Assembly (NCBI RefSeq): GCF_051014445.1
Contig: NW_027488370.1
Coordinates: 6,448,001-6,512,000, forward strand
Length of the DNA stretch: 64,000 nt
Direction: 5' to 3'
DNA from: Colletes latitarsis
Lineage: Eukaryota; Arthropoda; Insecta; Hymenoptera; Colletidae
Below the pieces are notes generated by a model. The model saw only the letters and a program-made list of their open reading frames with translations. It ran no database searches and had not been told where the DNA came from. The position numbers were made by a program, and so were the translations under genes. This document shows positions 1 through 13,092 of this stretch, in pieces. Every line of letters starts with the position of its first letter. Within the stretch, counting starts at the first letter, position 1.

Positions 1-2103
1 TCGCATTCTTCACATACTTGTTGAACGGATCCTGGGTTTTTTCTGGTTTGGATCACGTAGTAATGTGGGACAACACTGAAACAGTCAATTAAACCTGGTT
101 TCGATCAATATTTTAGAGAATAATTCATGTTAGGTCTAGGTTAGGTCTGGCATTTGCTCTTATCAGGCTCATTCTTTCGCATTTTTCTCATACTTGATGG
201 CTAGATCCTGGGCTTTATCTGGATTGTATAACGTAGTAATGAAGTACAACACTGAAACAGTCTATTAAACCTGGTTTCCATCAATATTTTAGAGGATAAC
301 GCAAGCTAGGTCTGGGATAGGCCTGGGATTTGACCTCGTCAGACTCATACTTTCGCACACTTCACAGACTCGTTGAACAGATACTGGGTTATTTTCTTGT
401 TTGTATCACATAGTAATGTGGTACCACACTGAAACTGTCGATTAAACCAGGTTTCGATCAATATTTTAGAGAATAATTCATGTTAAGTCTAGGTTAGGTC
501 AGGGATTTACTCTCATCAGGCTCATTCTTTCGCATATTACTCATACTTGATGGCTAGATCCTGGGCTTTTTCTGGATTGGATCACGTAGTAATGTGGGAC
601 CACACTGAAACAATCAAATAAACCTGGTCTTGATAAATATTTTACAGGATAACGCATGCTAGGTCTGGGTTACGTCTGTGATTTGCCCTCATCAGGGTCA
701 TACTTTCGCAGTTTTAACATGCATGTTGACCTGATCGAGGGTTTTCTTTGCTTTGGATCACGTAGTAAAGTGGTACCACACTAAAACTGTCAATTAAACC
801 TGGTTTCGATCAATATTTTAGAGGATAACGCATGTTAGGTCTGGGATAGGTCTGGGATTAGCCCTCATCAGACTCATACTTTCGCACACTTCACATTCTC
901 GTTGACAAGATCCTGGATCTTTTGCTGGTTTGGATCACGTAGTAATGTGGTACCACACTGAAACAGTCGATTAAACCTGGTTTCGATCAATATTTTTGAG
1001 GATAACGCATGTTAGGTCTGGGATAGGTCTGGGATTTGCCCTCATCAGGCTCATACTTTCCCTGTTTTAACATGCATGTTGACCTGATCGAGCGTTTTTT
1101 CTGCTTTGGAGCACGTAGTAAAGTGGTACCACAATAAAACGGTCAACTAAACCTGGTTTCGATCAATATTTCAGAGGATAACGCAAGTTAGGTCTGGGAT
1201 AGGTCTGGGACTTGACCTCATCAGACTCATACTTTCGCACACTTCACATACTCCTTGAACAGATCCTGGGTTATTTTCTGGTTTGGATCACATAGTAACG
1301 TGGTACCACACTGAAACAGTTGATTAAACCAGGTTTCGATCAATATTTTGGAGGATAACGCATGTTAGGAGTAGGTTAGGCCTGGGATTTGCCCTCATCA
1401 GGCTCATACTCGCATATTTCTCATACTTCATGGCTAGATCCTGGGCTGTTTCTGGATTGTATCACGTAGTAATGTGGTACCACGCTGAAACAGTCAATTA
1501 AACCTGGTTTCGATCAATATTTTAGAGGATAACGCATGTTAGGTCTGGGATAGGTCTGGGATTAGCCCTCATCAGACTCATACTTTCGCACACTTCACAT
1601 TCTCGTTGACAAGATCCTGGATCTTTTTCTGGTTTGGATCACGTAGTAATGTGGTACCACACTGAAACAGTCGATTAAACCTGGTTTCGATCAATATTTT
1701 AGAGGCTAACGCATGTTAGGTCTGGGTTAGGACTAGGATTTGACCTCATCAGGCTCATACTTTCGCATATTTCTCATACTTCATGGCTAGATCCCGGGCT
1801 TTTTCTGGATTGCATGACGTAGTAATGAAGTACAACACTGAAACAGTCAATTAAACCTGGTTTCGACACAATATTTTAGAGAATAATTCATGTTAGGTCT
1901 AAGATAGGTCTGGGATTTTCACTCATCAGACTCATACTTTCGCAGTCTTTACATACTTGTTGAACGGATCCTGGGTTTTTTCTGGTTTGGATCACGTAGT
2001 AATGTGGTGCCAGACTAAAACAGTCGATTAAACCTGGTTTCGATCAATATCTTAGAGGATAACGCATGTTAGGTCTAGGTTAGGCCTGGGATTTTCACTC
2101 ACC

Positions 2104-2455
2104 AGACTCATACTTTCGCAGTCTTTACATACTTGTTGAACGGATCCTGGGTTTTTTCTGGTTTGGATCACGTAGTAGTGTGGTACCACGCTGAAACAGT
2201 CCATTAAACCTGGTTTGGATCAATATTTTAGAGGATAACGCATGTTAGGTCTAGGTTAGGCCTGGGATTTTCACTCATCAGACTCATACTTTCGCAGTCT
2301 TTACATACTTGTTGAACGGATCCTGGGTTTTTTCTGGTTTGGATCACGTAGTAGTGTGGTACCACGCTGAAACAGTCCATTAAACCTGGTTTGGATCAAT
2401 ATTTTAGAGGATAACGCATGTTAGGTCTAGGTTAGGCCTGGGATTTTCACTCATC
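2104..2455 (+). repeat. Two adjacent identical monomers
   Basis: Bases 2104-2279 and 2280-2455 read as identical 176-bp monomers by eye, carrying the unusual combination CGCAGTCTTTACATAC plus GTAGTAGTGTGGTACCACG plus TGGTTTGGATCAATAT. The same variant recurs near 3000-3180, 4964-5320 and 6560-6830. This looks like single-monomer slippage or unequal exchange on top of a larger repeat that spread this cassette. The cassette follows a monomer with GTGGTGCCAGACTAAAAC, at 2004, 2885, 4867 and 6452. Confidence 0.85.
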
Positions 2456-3290
2456 AGACTCATACTTTCGCATACTTCACATACCTGTTGAACAGATCCT
2501 GGGTTTTTTCTGGTTTGGATCATGAAGTAGTGTGGTACCACACTAAAACAGTCCATTAAACCTGGTTTCGCTCAATATTTTAGAGGATAACGCATGTTAG
2601 GTCTAGGTTAGGTCTGGGATTTGCTCTCATCAGGCTCATCCTTTCGCATATTTCTCATACTTGATGGCTCGATCCTGGGCTTTTTCTGGATTGCATCACG
2701 TAGTAATGAAGTACAACACTGAAACAGTCAATTAAACCTGGTTTCGACACAATATTTTAGAGAATAATTCATGTTAGGTCTAGGTTAGGTCTGGGATTTT
2801 CATTCATCAGACTCATACTTTCGCAGTCTTTACATACTTGTTGAACGGATCCTGGGTTTTTTCTGGTTTGGATCACGTAGTAATGTGGTGCCAGACTAAA
2901 ACAGTCGATTAAACCTGGTTTCGATCAATATCTTAGAGGATAACGCGTGTTAGGTCTAGGTTAGGACTGGGATTTTCACTCACCAGACTCATACTTTCGC
3001 AGTCTTTACATACTTGTTGAACGGATCCTGGGTTTTTTCTGGTTTGGATCACGTAGTAGTGTGGTACCACGCTGAAACAGTCCATTAAACCTGGTTTGGA
3101 TCAATATTTTAGAGGATAACGCATGTTAGGTCTAGGTTAGGCCTGGGATTTTCACTCATCAGACTCATACTTTCGCAGTCTTTACATACTTGTTGAACGG
3201 ATCCTGGGTTATTTTCTGGTTTGGATCACATAGTGATGTGGTACCACACTGAAACAGTCGATTAAACCAGGTTTCGATCAATATTTTTGA

Positions 3291-3510
3291 GGATAACGCA
3301 TGTTAGGTCTAGGTTAGGCCTGGGATTTTCACTTATCAGACTCATACTTTTCATACTCATACTGGGATTTTGCTCTCATCAGGCTCATTCTTTCGCATAT
3401 TTCTCATACTTGATGGCTAGATCCTGGGTTAAAATCTGGTTTGGATCACATAGTAATGTGGTACCACACTGAAACAGTCGGTTAAACCTGGTTTCGATCA
3501 ATATTTTTGA
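3291..3510 (+). repeat. Aberrant 220-bp monomer with 44-bp internal duplication
   Basis: Successive GGATAACGCA landmarks at 3291 and 3511 are 220 bases apart, 44 more than the norm. The extra DNA arises where CATCAGACTCATACTTT runs into TCATACTCATACTGGGATT near 3345-3368. The sequence slips back to the GGGATT part of the monomer and reads through CATCAGGCTCATTC again in D-type form. The upstream part is J-like (GCCTGGGATTTTCAC) and the downstream part is D-like (CATATTTCTCATACTTGATGG), so this is a J/D recombinant junction out of register. A short plus-strand open frame here is a by-product of the shift. Confidence 0.85.
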
Positions 3511-6500
3511 GGATAACGCATGTTAGGTCTGGGTTAGGCCGGGGATTTTCTCTCATCAGACACATACTTTCGCATTCTTCACATACTTGTTGAACGGATC
3601 CTGGGTTTTTACTGGTTTGGATCATGTAGTAATGTGGTACCTCACTGAAACATTCAATTAAACCTGGTCTTGATAAATATTTTAGAGGATAACGCATGTT
3701 AGGTCTGGGTTAGGTCTGGGATTTTCACTCATCAGACTCATACTTTCGCGTTCTTCACATACTTGTTGAACGGATCCTGGGTTTTTTCTGGTTTGGATCA
3801 CGTAGTAATGTGGGACCACACTGAAACAATCAATTAAACCTGGTCTTGATAAATATTTTAGAGGATAACGCATGTAAGGTCTGGGTTAGGTCTAGGATTT
3901 GCCCTCATCAGGCTCATACTTTCGCATATTTCTCATACTTCATGGCTAGATCCTGGGCTGTTTCTGGATTGTATCACGTAGCAATGTGGTACCACGCTGA
4001 AACAGTCAATTAAACCTGGTTTCGATCAATATTTTAGAGGATAACGCAAGTTAGGTCTGGGATAGGTCTGGGATTCGCCCTAATCAGGCTCATACTTTCG
4101 CGTTTTTCACGTACTTGTTGAACTGATCCTGGGTTTTTTCTGGTTTGGATCACGTAGTAATGTGGTACCACACTGAAACAGTCGATTAAACCAGGTTTCG
4201 ATCAATATTTTTGAGGATAACGCAAGTTAGGTCTGGGATAGGTCTAGGATTTGCCCACATCAGGCTCTTACTTTCGTATATTTCTCATACTTCATGGCTA
4301 GATCCTGGGCTATTTCTGGATTGGATCACGTAGTAATGTAGTACCACACTGAAACAGACAATGAAACCTCGTTTCCATCAATATTTTAGAGGACAACGCA
4401 AGTTAGCTCTAGGTAAGTCCTGAGATTTTCACTGATCAGACTCATACTTTCGCATTCTTCACATACTTGTTGAACGGATCCTGGGTTTTTTCTCGTTTGG
4501 ATCTCGTAGTAATGTGGTACCACACTGAAACAGTCAATTAAACCTGGTTTCGATCAATATTTTAGAGAATAATTCATGTTAGGTCTAGGTTAGGTCTGGG
4601 ATTTGCTCTCATAGGGCTCATTTTTTCGCATATTTCTCATACTTGATGGCTAGATCCTGGGCTTTTTCTGGATTGCATGACGTAGTAATGAAGTACAACA
4701 CTGAAACAGTCAACTAAACCTGGTTTCGACACAATATTTTAGAGAATAATTCATGTTAGGTCTAGGATAGGTCTGGGATTTTCACTCATCAGACTCATAC
4801 TTTCGCAGTCTTTACATACTTGTTGAACGGATCCTGGGTTTTTTCTGGTTTGGATCACGTAGTAATGTGGTGCCAGACTAAAACAGTCGATTAAACCTGG
4901 TTTCGATCAATATCTTAGAGGATAACGCATGTTAGGTCTAGGTTAGGCCTGGGATTTTCACTCATCAGACTCATACTTTCGCAGTCTTTACATACTTGTT
5001 GAACGGATCCTGGGTTTTTTCTGGTTTGGATCACGTAGTAGTGTGGTACCACGCTGAAACAGTCCATTAAACCTGGTTTGGATCAATATTTTAGAGGGTA
5101 ACGCATGTTAGGTCTAGGTTAGGCCTGGGATTTTCACTCATCAGACTCATACTTTCGCAGTCTTTACATACTTGTTGAACGGATCCTGGGTTTTTTCTGG
5201 TTTGGATCACGTAGTAGTGTGGTACCACGCTGAAACAGTCCATTAAACCTGGTTTGGATCAATATTTTAGAGGATAACGCATGTTAGGTCTAGGTTAGGC
5301 CTGGGATTTTCACTCATCAGACTCATACTTTCGCATTCTTCACATACCTGTTGAACAGATCCTGGGTTTTTTCTGGTTTGGATCACGAAGTAGTGTGGTA
5401 CCACACTAAAACAGTCCATTAAACCTGGTATCGCTCAATATTTTAGAGGATAACGCATGTTAGGTCTAGGTTAGGTCTGGGATTTGCTCTCATCAGGCTC
5501 ATCCTTTCGCATATTTCTCATACTTGATGGCTCGATCCTGGGCTTTTTCTGGATTGCATCACGTAGTAATGTAGTACCACAATGAAACAGTCAATGAAAC
5601 CTCGTTTCCATAAATATTTTAGAGGACAACGCAAGTTAGGTCTAGGTAAGTCCTGAGATTTTCACTGATCAGACGCATACTTTCGCATTCTTCACATACT
5701 TGTTGAACGGATCCTGGGTTTTTTCTAGTTTGGATCTCGTAGTAATGTAGTACCACACTGAAACAGTCCATTAAACCTGGTTTGGATCAATATTTTAGAG
5801 GATAACGCATGTTAGGTCTAGGTTAGGCCTGGGATTTTCACTCATAAGACTCATACTTTCGCATTCTTCACATACTTGTTGAACGGATCCTGGGTTATTT
5901 CTGGTTTGGATCTCGTAGTAATGTAGTACCACACTGAAACAGTCCATTAAACCTGGTTTGGATCAATATTTTAGAGGATAACGCATGTTAGGTCTAGGTT
6001 AGGCCTGGGATTTTCACTCATAAGACTCATAGTTTCGCATTCTTCACATACTTGTTGAACGGATCCTGGGTTATTTCTGGTTTGGATCACGTAGTAATGT
6101 GGGACCACACTGAAACAGTCAATTAAACCTGGTTTCGATCAATATTTTAGAGAATAATTCATGTTAGGTCTAGGTTAGGTCAGGGATTTGCTCTCATAAG
6201 GCTCGTTCTTTCGCATAATTCTCATACTTGATGGCTAGATCCTGGGCTTTTTCTGGATTGCATCACGTAGTAATGAAGTACAACACTGAAACAGTCAATT
6301 AAACCTGGTTTCGACACAATATTTTAGAGAATAATTCATGTTAGGTCTAGGTTAGGTCTGGGATTTTCACTCATCAGACTCATACTTTCGCAGTCTTTAC
6401 ATACTTGTTGAACGGATTCTGGGTTTTTTCTGGTTTGGATCACGTAGTAATGTGGTGCCAGACTAAAACAGTCGATTAAACCTGGTTTCGATCAATATCT

Positions 6501-9500
6501 TAGAGGATAACGCATGTTAGGTCTAGGTTAGGCCTGGGATTTTCACTCATCAGACTCATACTTTCGCAGTCTTTACATACTTGTTGAACGGATCCTGGGT
6601 TTTTTCTGGTTTGGATCACGTAGTAGTGTGGTACCACGCTGAAACAGTCCATTAAACCTGGTTTGGATCAATATTTCAGAGGATAACGCATGTTAGGTCT
6701 AGGTTAGGCCTGGGATTTGCACTCATCAGACTCATACCTTCGCAGTCTTTACATACTTGTTGAACGGATCCTGGGTTTTTTCTGGTTTGGTACACGTAGT
6801 AGTGTGGTACCACGCTGAAACAGTCCATTAAACCTGGTTTCGATTAATATTTTAGAGGATAACGCAAGTTAAGTCTGGGATTGGTCTGGGATTTGACCTC
6901 ATCAGACTCATACTTTCGCACACTTCACATACTCGTTGTACAGATCCTGGGTTATTTTCTGGTTTGGATCACATAGTGATGTGGTACCACACTGAAACAG
7001 TCGATTAAACCAGGTTTCGATCAATATTTTTGAGGATAACGCATGTTAGGTCTAGGTTAGGCCTGGGATTTTCACTTATCAGACTCATACTTTCGCATTC
7101 TTCACATACTTGTTGAACGGATCCTGGGTTTTTTCTGGTTTGGATCATGTAGTAATGTGGGACCACACAGAAACAGTCAATTAAACCTGGTTTCGATCAA
7201 TATTTTAGAGGATAACGCATGTTAGGTCTAGGTTCGGCCTGGGATTTTCACTCATCAGACTCATACTTTCGCATTCTTCACATACTTGTTGAACGGATCC
7301 TGGGTTTTTTCTGGTTTGGATCACGTAGTAATGTGGTACCCCACTGAAACAGTCCATTAAACCTGGTCTTGATAAATATTTTAGAGGATAACGCATGTTA
7401 GGTCTGGGTTAGGTCTAGGATTTGCCCTCATCAGGCTCATACTTTCGCATATTTCTCATACTTCAAGGCTAGATCCTGGGCTGTTTCTGGATTGTATCAC
7501 GTAGTAATGTGGTACCACGCTGAAACAGTCAATTAAACCTGGTTTCGATCTGTATTTTAGAGGATAACGCAAGTTAGGTCTGGGATAGTTCTAGGATTTG
7601 CCCTCATCAGGCTCTTACTTTCGCATATTTCTCATACTTGATGGCTAGATCCTGGGCTATATCTGGATTGGATCACGTAGTAAAGTGGTACCACATTGAA
7701 ACATTCAATGAAACCTCGTTTCCATCAATATTTTAGAGGACAACGCAAGTTAGGTCTAGGTAAGTCCTGAGATTTTCACTCATCAGACTCATCCTTTCGC
7801 ATTCTTCACATACTTGTTGAACTGATCCTGGGTTTTTTCTGGTTTGGATCACGTAGTATTGTGGTACCACACTGAAACAGTCAATGAAACCTGGTTTCCA
7901 TCAATATTTTAGAGGACAACGCATGTTAGGTCTACGTTAGCCCTGGGAATTACACTCATCAGACTCATACTTTCGCATTCTTCACATACTTGTTGAACTG
8001 ATCCTGGGTTCTTTCTGGTTTGGATCACGTAGTATTGTGGTACCACACTGAAACAGTCAATGAAACCTGGTTTCCATGAATATTTTAGAGGACAGCGCAT
8101 GTTAGGTCCAGGTTAGGCCAGGGATTTTCACTCATCAGACTCATACTTTCGCATTCTTCACATACTTGTTGAATGGATCCTGGGTTTTTTCTGGTTTGGA
8201 TCACGTAGTAATGTGGTACCACACTGAAACAGTCCATTAAACCTGGTCTTGATAAATATTTTAGAGGATAACGCATGTTAGGTCTGGGTTAGGTCTAGGA
8301 TTTGTGCTCATCAGGCTCATACTTTCGCATATTTCTCATACTTGTTGAACAGATCCTTGGTTTTTACTGGTTTGGATCACGCAGTATTGTGGTACCACAC
8401 TGAAACAGTCCATTATACCTGGTTTGGATCAATATTTTAGAGTATTACGCATGTTAGGTCTAGGTTATGTCTGGGATTTTCACTCATCAGACTCATACTT
8501 TCGCAGTCTTCAAATACTTGTTGAACGGATCCTGGGTTTTTTCTGGTTTGGATCACGTAGTAATGTGGTACCACACTGAAACAGTCGATTAAAGCTGGTT
8601 TCGATCAATATTTTAGAGGATAACGCAAGTTAGGTCTGGGATAGGTCTGGAATTTGACCTCATCAGACTCATACTTTCGCACACTTCACATACTCGTTGA
8701 ACAGATCCTGGGTTATTTTCTGGTTTGGATCACATAGTAATGTGGTACCACACTGAAACAGTCAATGAAACCTGGTTTCCATGAATATTTTAGAGGACAG
8801 CGCATGTTAGGTCTAGGTTAGGCCAGGGATTTATACTCATCAGACTCATACTTTCGCATTCGTCACAAACTTGTTGAACGGATCCTGGGTTTTTTCTGGT
8901 TTGGATCACGTAGTAATGTGGTACCACACTGAAACAGTCCATTAAACCTGGTCTTGATAAATATTTTAGAGCATAACGCATGTTAGGTCTGGGTTAGGTC
9001 TAGGATTTGCCCTCATCAGGCTCATACTTTCGCATATTTCTCATACTTCAAGGCTAGATCCTGGGCTGTTTCTGGATTGTATCACGTAGTAATGTGGTAC
9101 CACGCTGAAACAGTGAATTAAACCTGGTTTCGATCTGTATTTTAGAGGATAACGCAAGTTAGGTCTGGGATAGTTCTAGGATTTGCCCTCATCAGGCTTT
9201 TACTTTCGCATATTTCTCATACTTCATGGCTAGATCCTGGGCTATATCTGGATTGGATCACGTAGCAAAGTGGTACCACACTGAAACATTCAATGAAACC
9301 TGGTCTGGATAAATATTTTAGAGGTTAACGCATCTTAGGTCTGGGTTAGGTCTAAGATTTGCCCTCATCAGGCTCACAGTTTAGCGTTTTTCACATACTT
9401 GTTGAACGGATCCTGGGTTTTTTCTGGTTTGGATCGCGTAGTAATGTGGTACCACACTGAAACGGTCAATTAAACCTGGTTTCGATCAATATTTTAGAGA

Positions 9501-9939
9501 ATAATTCATGTTAGGTCAAGGTTAGGTCTGGGATTTGCTCTCATCAGGCTCATTCTTTCGCATATTTCTCATACTTCATGGCTAGATCCTGGGCTGTTTC
9601 TGGATTGCATCACGTAGTAATGTGGTACCACGCTGAAACAGTCAATTAAAACTGGATTCGCTCAATATTTTAGAGGATAACGCATGTTAGGTCTAGGTTA
9701 GGTCTGGGATTTTCTCTCATCAGGCTCATTCTTTCGCATATTTCTCATACTTGATGGCTAGATCCTGGGCTTTTTCTGGATTGCATCACGTAGTAATGTA
9801 GTACCACACTGAAACAGTCAATGAAACCTGGTGTCGATCAATATTTTAGAGGATAACGCAAGTTAAGTCTGGGATTGGTCTGGGATTTTCACTCATCAGA
9901 CTCATACTTTCGCATTCTTCACATACTTGTTGAACGGAT

Positions 9940-11670
9940 CCTGGGTTTTTTCTGGTTTGGATCACGTAGTAATGTGGGACCACACTGAAACAGTCAATTA
10001 AACCTGGTTTCGATCAATAGTTTAGAGAATAATTCATGTTAGGTCTAGGTCAGGTCTGGGATTAGCTCTCATCAGGCTCCTTCTTTCGCATACTTCTCAT
10101 ACTTGATGGCCAGATCCTGGGCTTCTTCTGGATTGCATCACGTAGTAATGAAGTACAACACTGAAACAGTCAATTAAACCTGGTTTCCATCAATATCTTA
10201 GAGGACAACGCAAGTTAGGTCTGGGATATGTCTGGGATTTGCCCTCATCAGGCTCATACTTTCGCGTTTTTCACATACTTGTTGAACAGATCCTGGGTTT
10301 TTTCTGGTTTGGATCACGTAGTAGTGTGGTACCACGCTGAAACAGTCCACTAAACCTGGTTTGGATCAATATTTTAGAGGATAACGCATGTTAGGTCTAG
10401 GTTAGGCCTGGGATTTTCACTCATCAGACTCATACTTTCGCATTCTTCACATACTTGTTGAACGGATCCTGGGTTATTTCTGGTTTGGATCACGTAGTAA
10501 TGTGGTACCACACTGAAACGGTCAATTAATCCTGGTTTCGATCAATATTTTAGAGAATAATTCATGTTAGGTCAAGGTTAGGACTGGGATTTGCTCTCAT
10601 CAGGCTCATTCTTTCGCATATTTCTCATACTTCATGGCTAGATCCTGTACTGTTTCTGGATTGTATCACGTAGTAATGTGGTACCACGCTGAAACAGTCA
10701 ATTAAAACTGGTTTCGCTCAATATTTTAGAGGATAACGCATGTTAGGTCTAGGTTAGGTCTGGGATTTTCTCTCATCAGGCTCATTCTTTCGCATATTTC
10801 TCATACTTGATGGCTAGATCCTGGGCTTTTTCTGGATTGCAACACGTAGTAATGTAGTACCACACTGAAACAGTCAATGAAACCTGGTTTCGATCAATAT
10901 TTTAGAGGATAACGCATGTTAGGTCTAGGTTTGCCCTGGGAATTACACTCATCAGACTCATACTTTCGCATTCTTCACATACTTGTTGAACGGATCCTGG
11001 GTTTTTTCTGGTTTGGATCACGTAGTAATGTAGTACCACACTGAAACAGTCAATGAAACCTGGTTTCCATCAATATTTTAGAGGACAACGCATGTTAGGT
11101 CTAGGTTAGCCCTGGGAATTACACTCATCAGAATCATACTTTCGCATTCTTCACATACTTGTTGAACGGACCCTGGGTTTTTTCTGGTTTGGATCACGTA
11201 GTAATGTGGGACCACACTGAAACAGTCAATTAAACCTGGTTTCGATCAATATTTTAGAGAATAATTCATGTTAGGTCTAGGTCAGGTCTGGGATTTGCTC
11301 TCATCAGGCTCCTTCTTTCGCATATTTCTCATACTTGATGGCTAGATCCTGGGCTGTTTCTGGATTGTATCACGTAGTAATGTGGTACCACGCTGAAACA
11401 GTCAATTAAAACTGGTTTCGCTCAATATTTTAGAGGATAACGCATGTTAGGTCTAGGTTTGCCCTGGGAATTACTCTCATCAGACTCATACTTTCGCATT
11501 CTTCACATACTTGTTGAACGGATCCTGGGTTTTTTCTGGTTTGGATCACGTAGTAATGTAGTACCACACTGAAACAGTCAATGAAACCTGGTTTCCATCA
11601 ATATTTTAGAGGACAACGCATGTTAGGTCTAGGTTAGCCCTGGGAATTACACTCATCAGACTCATACTTT
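9940..11670 (+). repeat. 1.7-kb duplicated block, copy 1
   Basis: About ten monomers here recur at 13093-14825 with a constant offset of 3153 bp. Shared private features include GGCTCCTTCTTTCGC, TAGGTTTGCCCTGGGAATT and GGTCTGGGATATGTCTGG in the same order. The match fades on the left into a monomer reading CGATCAATAGTTTAG and on the right after CTCATACTTTCGG. Edges are approximate because the flanks are themselves the same satellite. Confidence 0.75.
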
Positions 11671-12569
11671 CGGTTTCTTCACATACTTGTTGAACGGATC
11701 CTGGGTTTTTTCTTGTTTGGATCACGTAGTAATGTGGGACCACACTGAAACAGTCAATTAAACCTGGTTTCGATCAATATTTTAGAGAATAATTCATGTT
11801 AGGTCTAGGTCAGGTCTGGGATTTGCTCTTATCAGGCTCCTTCTTTCGCATATTTCTCATACTTGATGGCTAGATCCTGGGCTTTTTCTGGATTGCATCA
11901 CGTAGTAACGAAGTACAACACTGAAACAGTCAATTAAACCTGGTTTCCATCAATATCTTAGAGGACAACGCAAGTTAGGTCTGGGATATGTCTGGGATTT
12001 GCCCTCATCAGGCTCATACTTTCGCGTTTTTCACATACTTGTTGAACAGATCCTGGGTTTTTTCTGGTTTGGATCACGTAGTAGTGTGGTACCACGCTGA
12101 AACAGTCCATTAAACCCGGTTTGGATCAATATTTTAGAGGATAACGCATGTTAGGTCTAGGTTAGGCCAGGGATTTTCACTCATCAGACTCATACTTTCG
12201 CATTCTTCACATACTTGATGGCTAGATCCTGGGTTTTTTCTGGTTTGGATCACGTAGTAATGTGGTACCACACTGAAACAGTCGATTAAACCTGGTTTCG
12301 ATCAATATTTTAGAGGATAACGCAAGTTAAGTCTGGGAGTGGTCTGGGATTTGACCTCATCTGACTCACACTTTCGCACACTTCACATACTCGTTGAACG
12401 GATCCTGGGTCATTTTCTGGTTTGGATCACATAGTAATGTGGTACCACACTGAAACAGTCGATTAAACCAGGTTTCGATCAATATTTTTGAGGATAACGC
12501 ATGTTAGGTCTAGGTTAGGCCTGGGATTTGACCTCATAAGACTCATACTTTCGCATTCTTAACATACTT

Positions 12570-12600
12570 GTTGAACGGATCACGGATCACGTAGTAATGT
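12570..12600 (+). repeat. Monomer with 16-bp deletion
   Basis: The usual path from GTTGAACGGATC through CTGGGTTTTTTCTGG to GGATCACGTAG is shortened here to GTTGAACGGATCACGGATCA. About 16 bases are missing between two GGATC words, consistent with deletion between short direct repeats (CGGATC and TGGATC). This explains why the flanking duplicated blocks sit 3153 bp apart and not at 18 x 176 = 3168 bp. Confidence 0.85.
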
Positions 12601-13092
12601 GGGACCACACTGAAACAGTCAATTAAACCTGGTTTCGATCAATATTTTAGAGAATAATCCATGTTAGGTCTAGGTTAGGCCTGGGATTTGCCCTCGTCAG
12701 GCTCATACTTTCGCATATTTCTCATACTTCATGGCTATATCCTGGGCTATTTCTGGATTGGATCACGTAGTAATGTGAGACCACACTGAAACAGTCAATT
12801 AAACCTGGTTTCGATCAATATTTTAGAGAATAATTCATGTTAGGTCTAGGTTACGTCTGGGATTTGCCCTCATCAGGCTCATTCTTTCGCATATTTCTCA
12901 TACATGTTGAACAGATCCTGGGTTTATTCTGGTTTGGATCACGTAGTAATGTGGGACCACACTGAAACAGTCGATTAAACCTGGTTTCGATCAATATTTT
13001 AGAGGATAACGCAAGTTAGGTCTGGGAGAGGTCTGGGATTTGACCTCATCAGACACATACTATCGCATTCTTCACATACTTGTTGTACGGAT

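Noticed and set aside
3287..3472. 61-codon plus-strand open frame
   Set aside because: It exists only because of the 44-bp out-of-register duplication and the TTAAAATC variant in one aberrant monomer. There is no sign of a gene.
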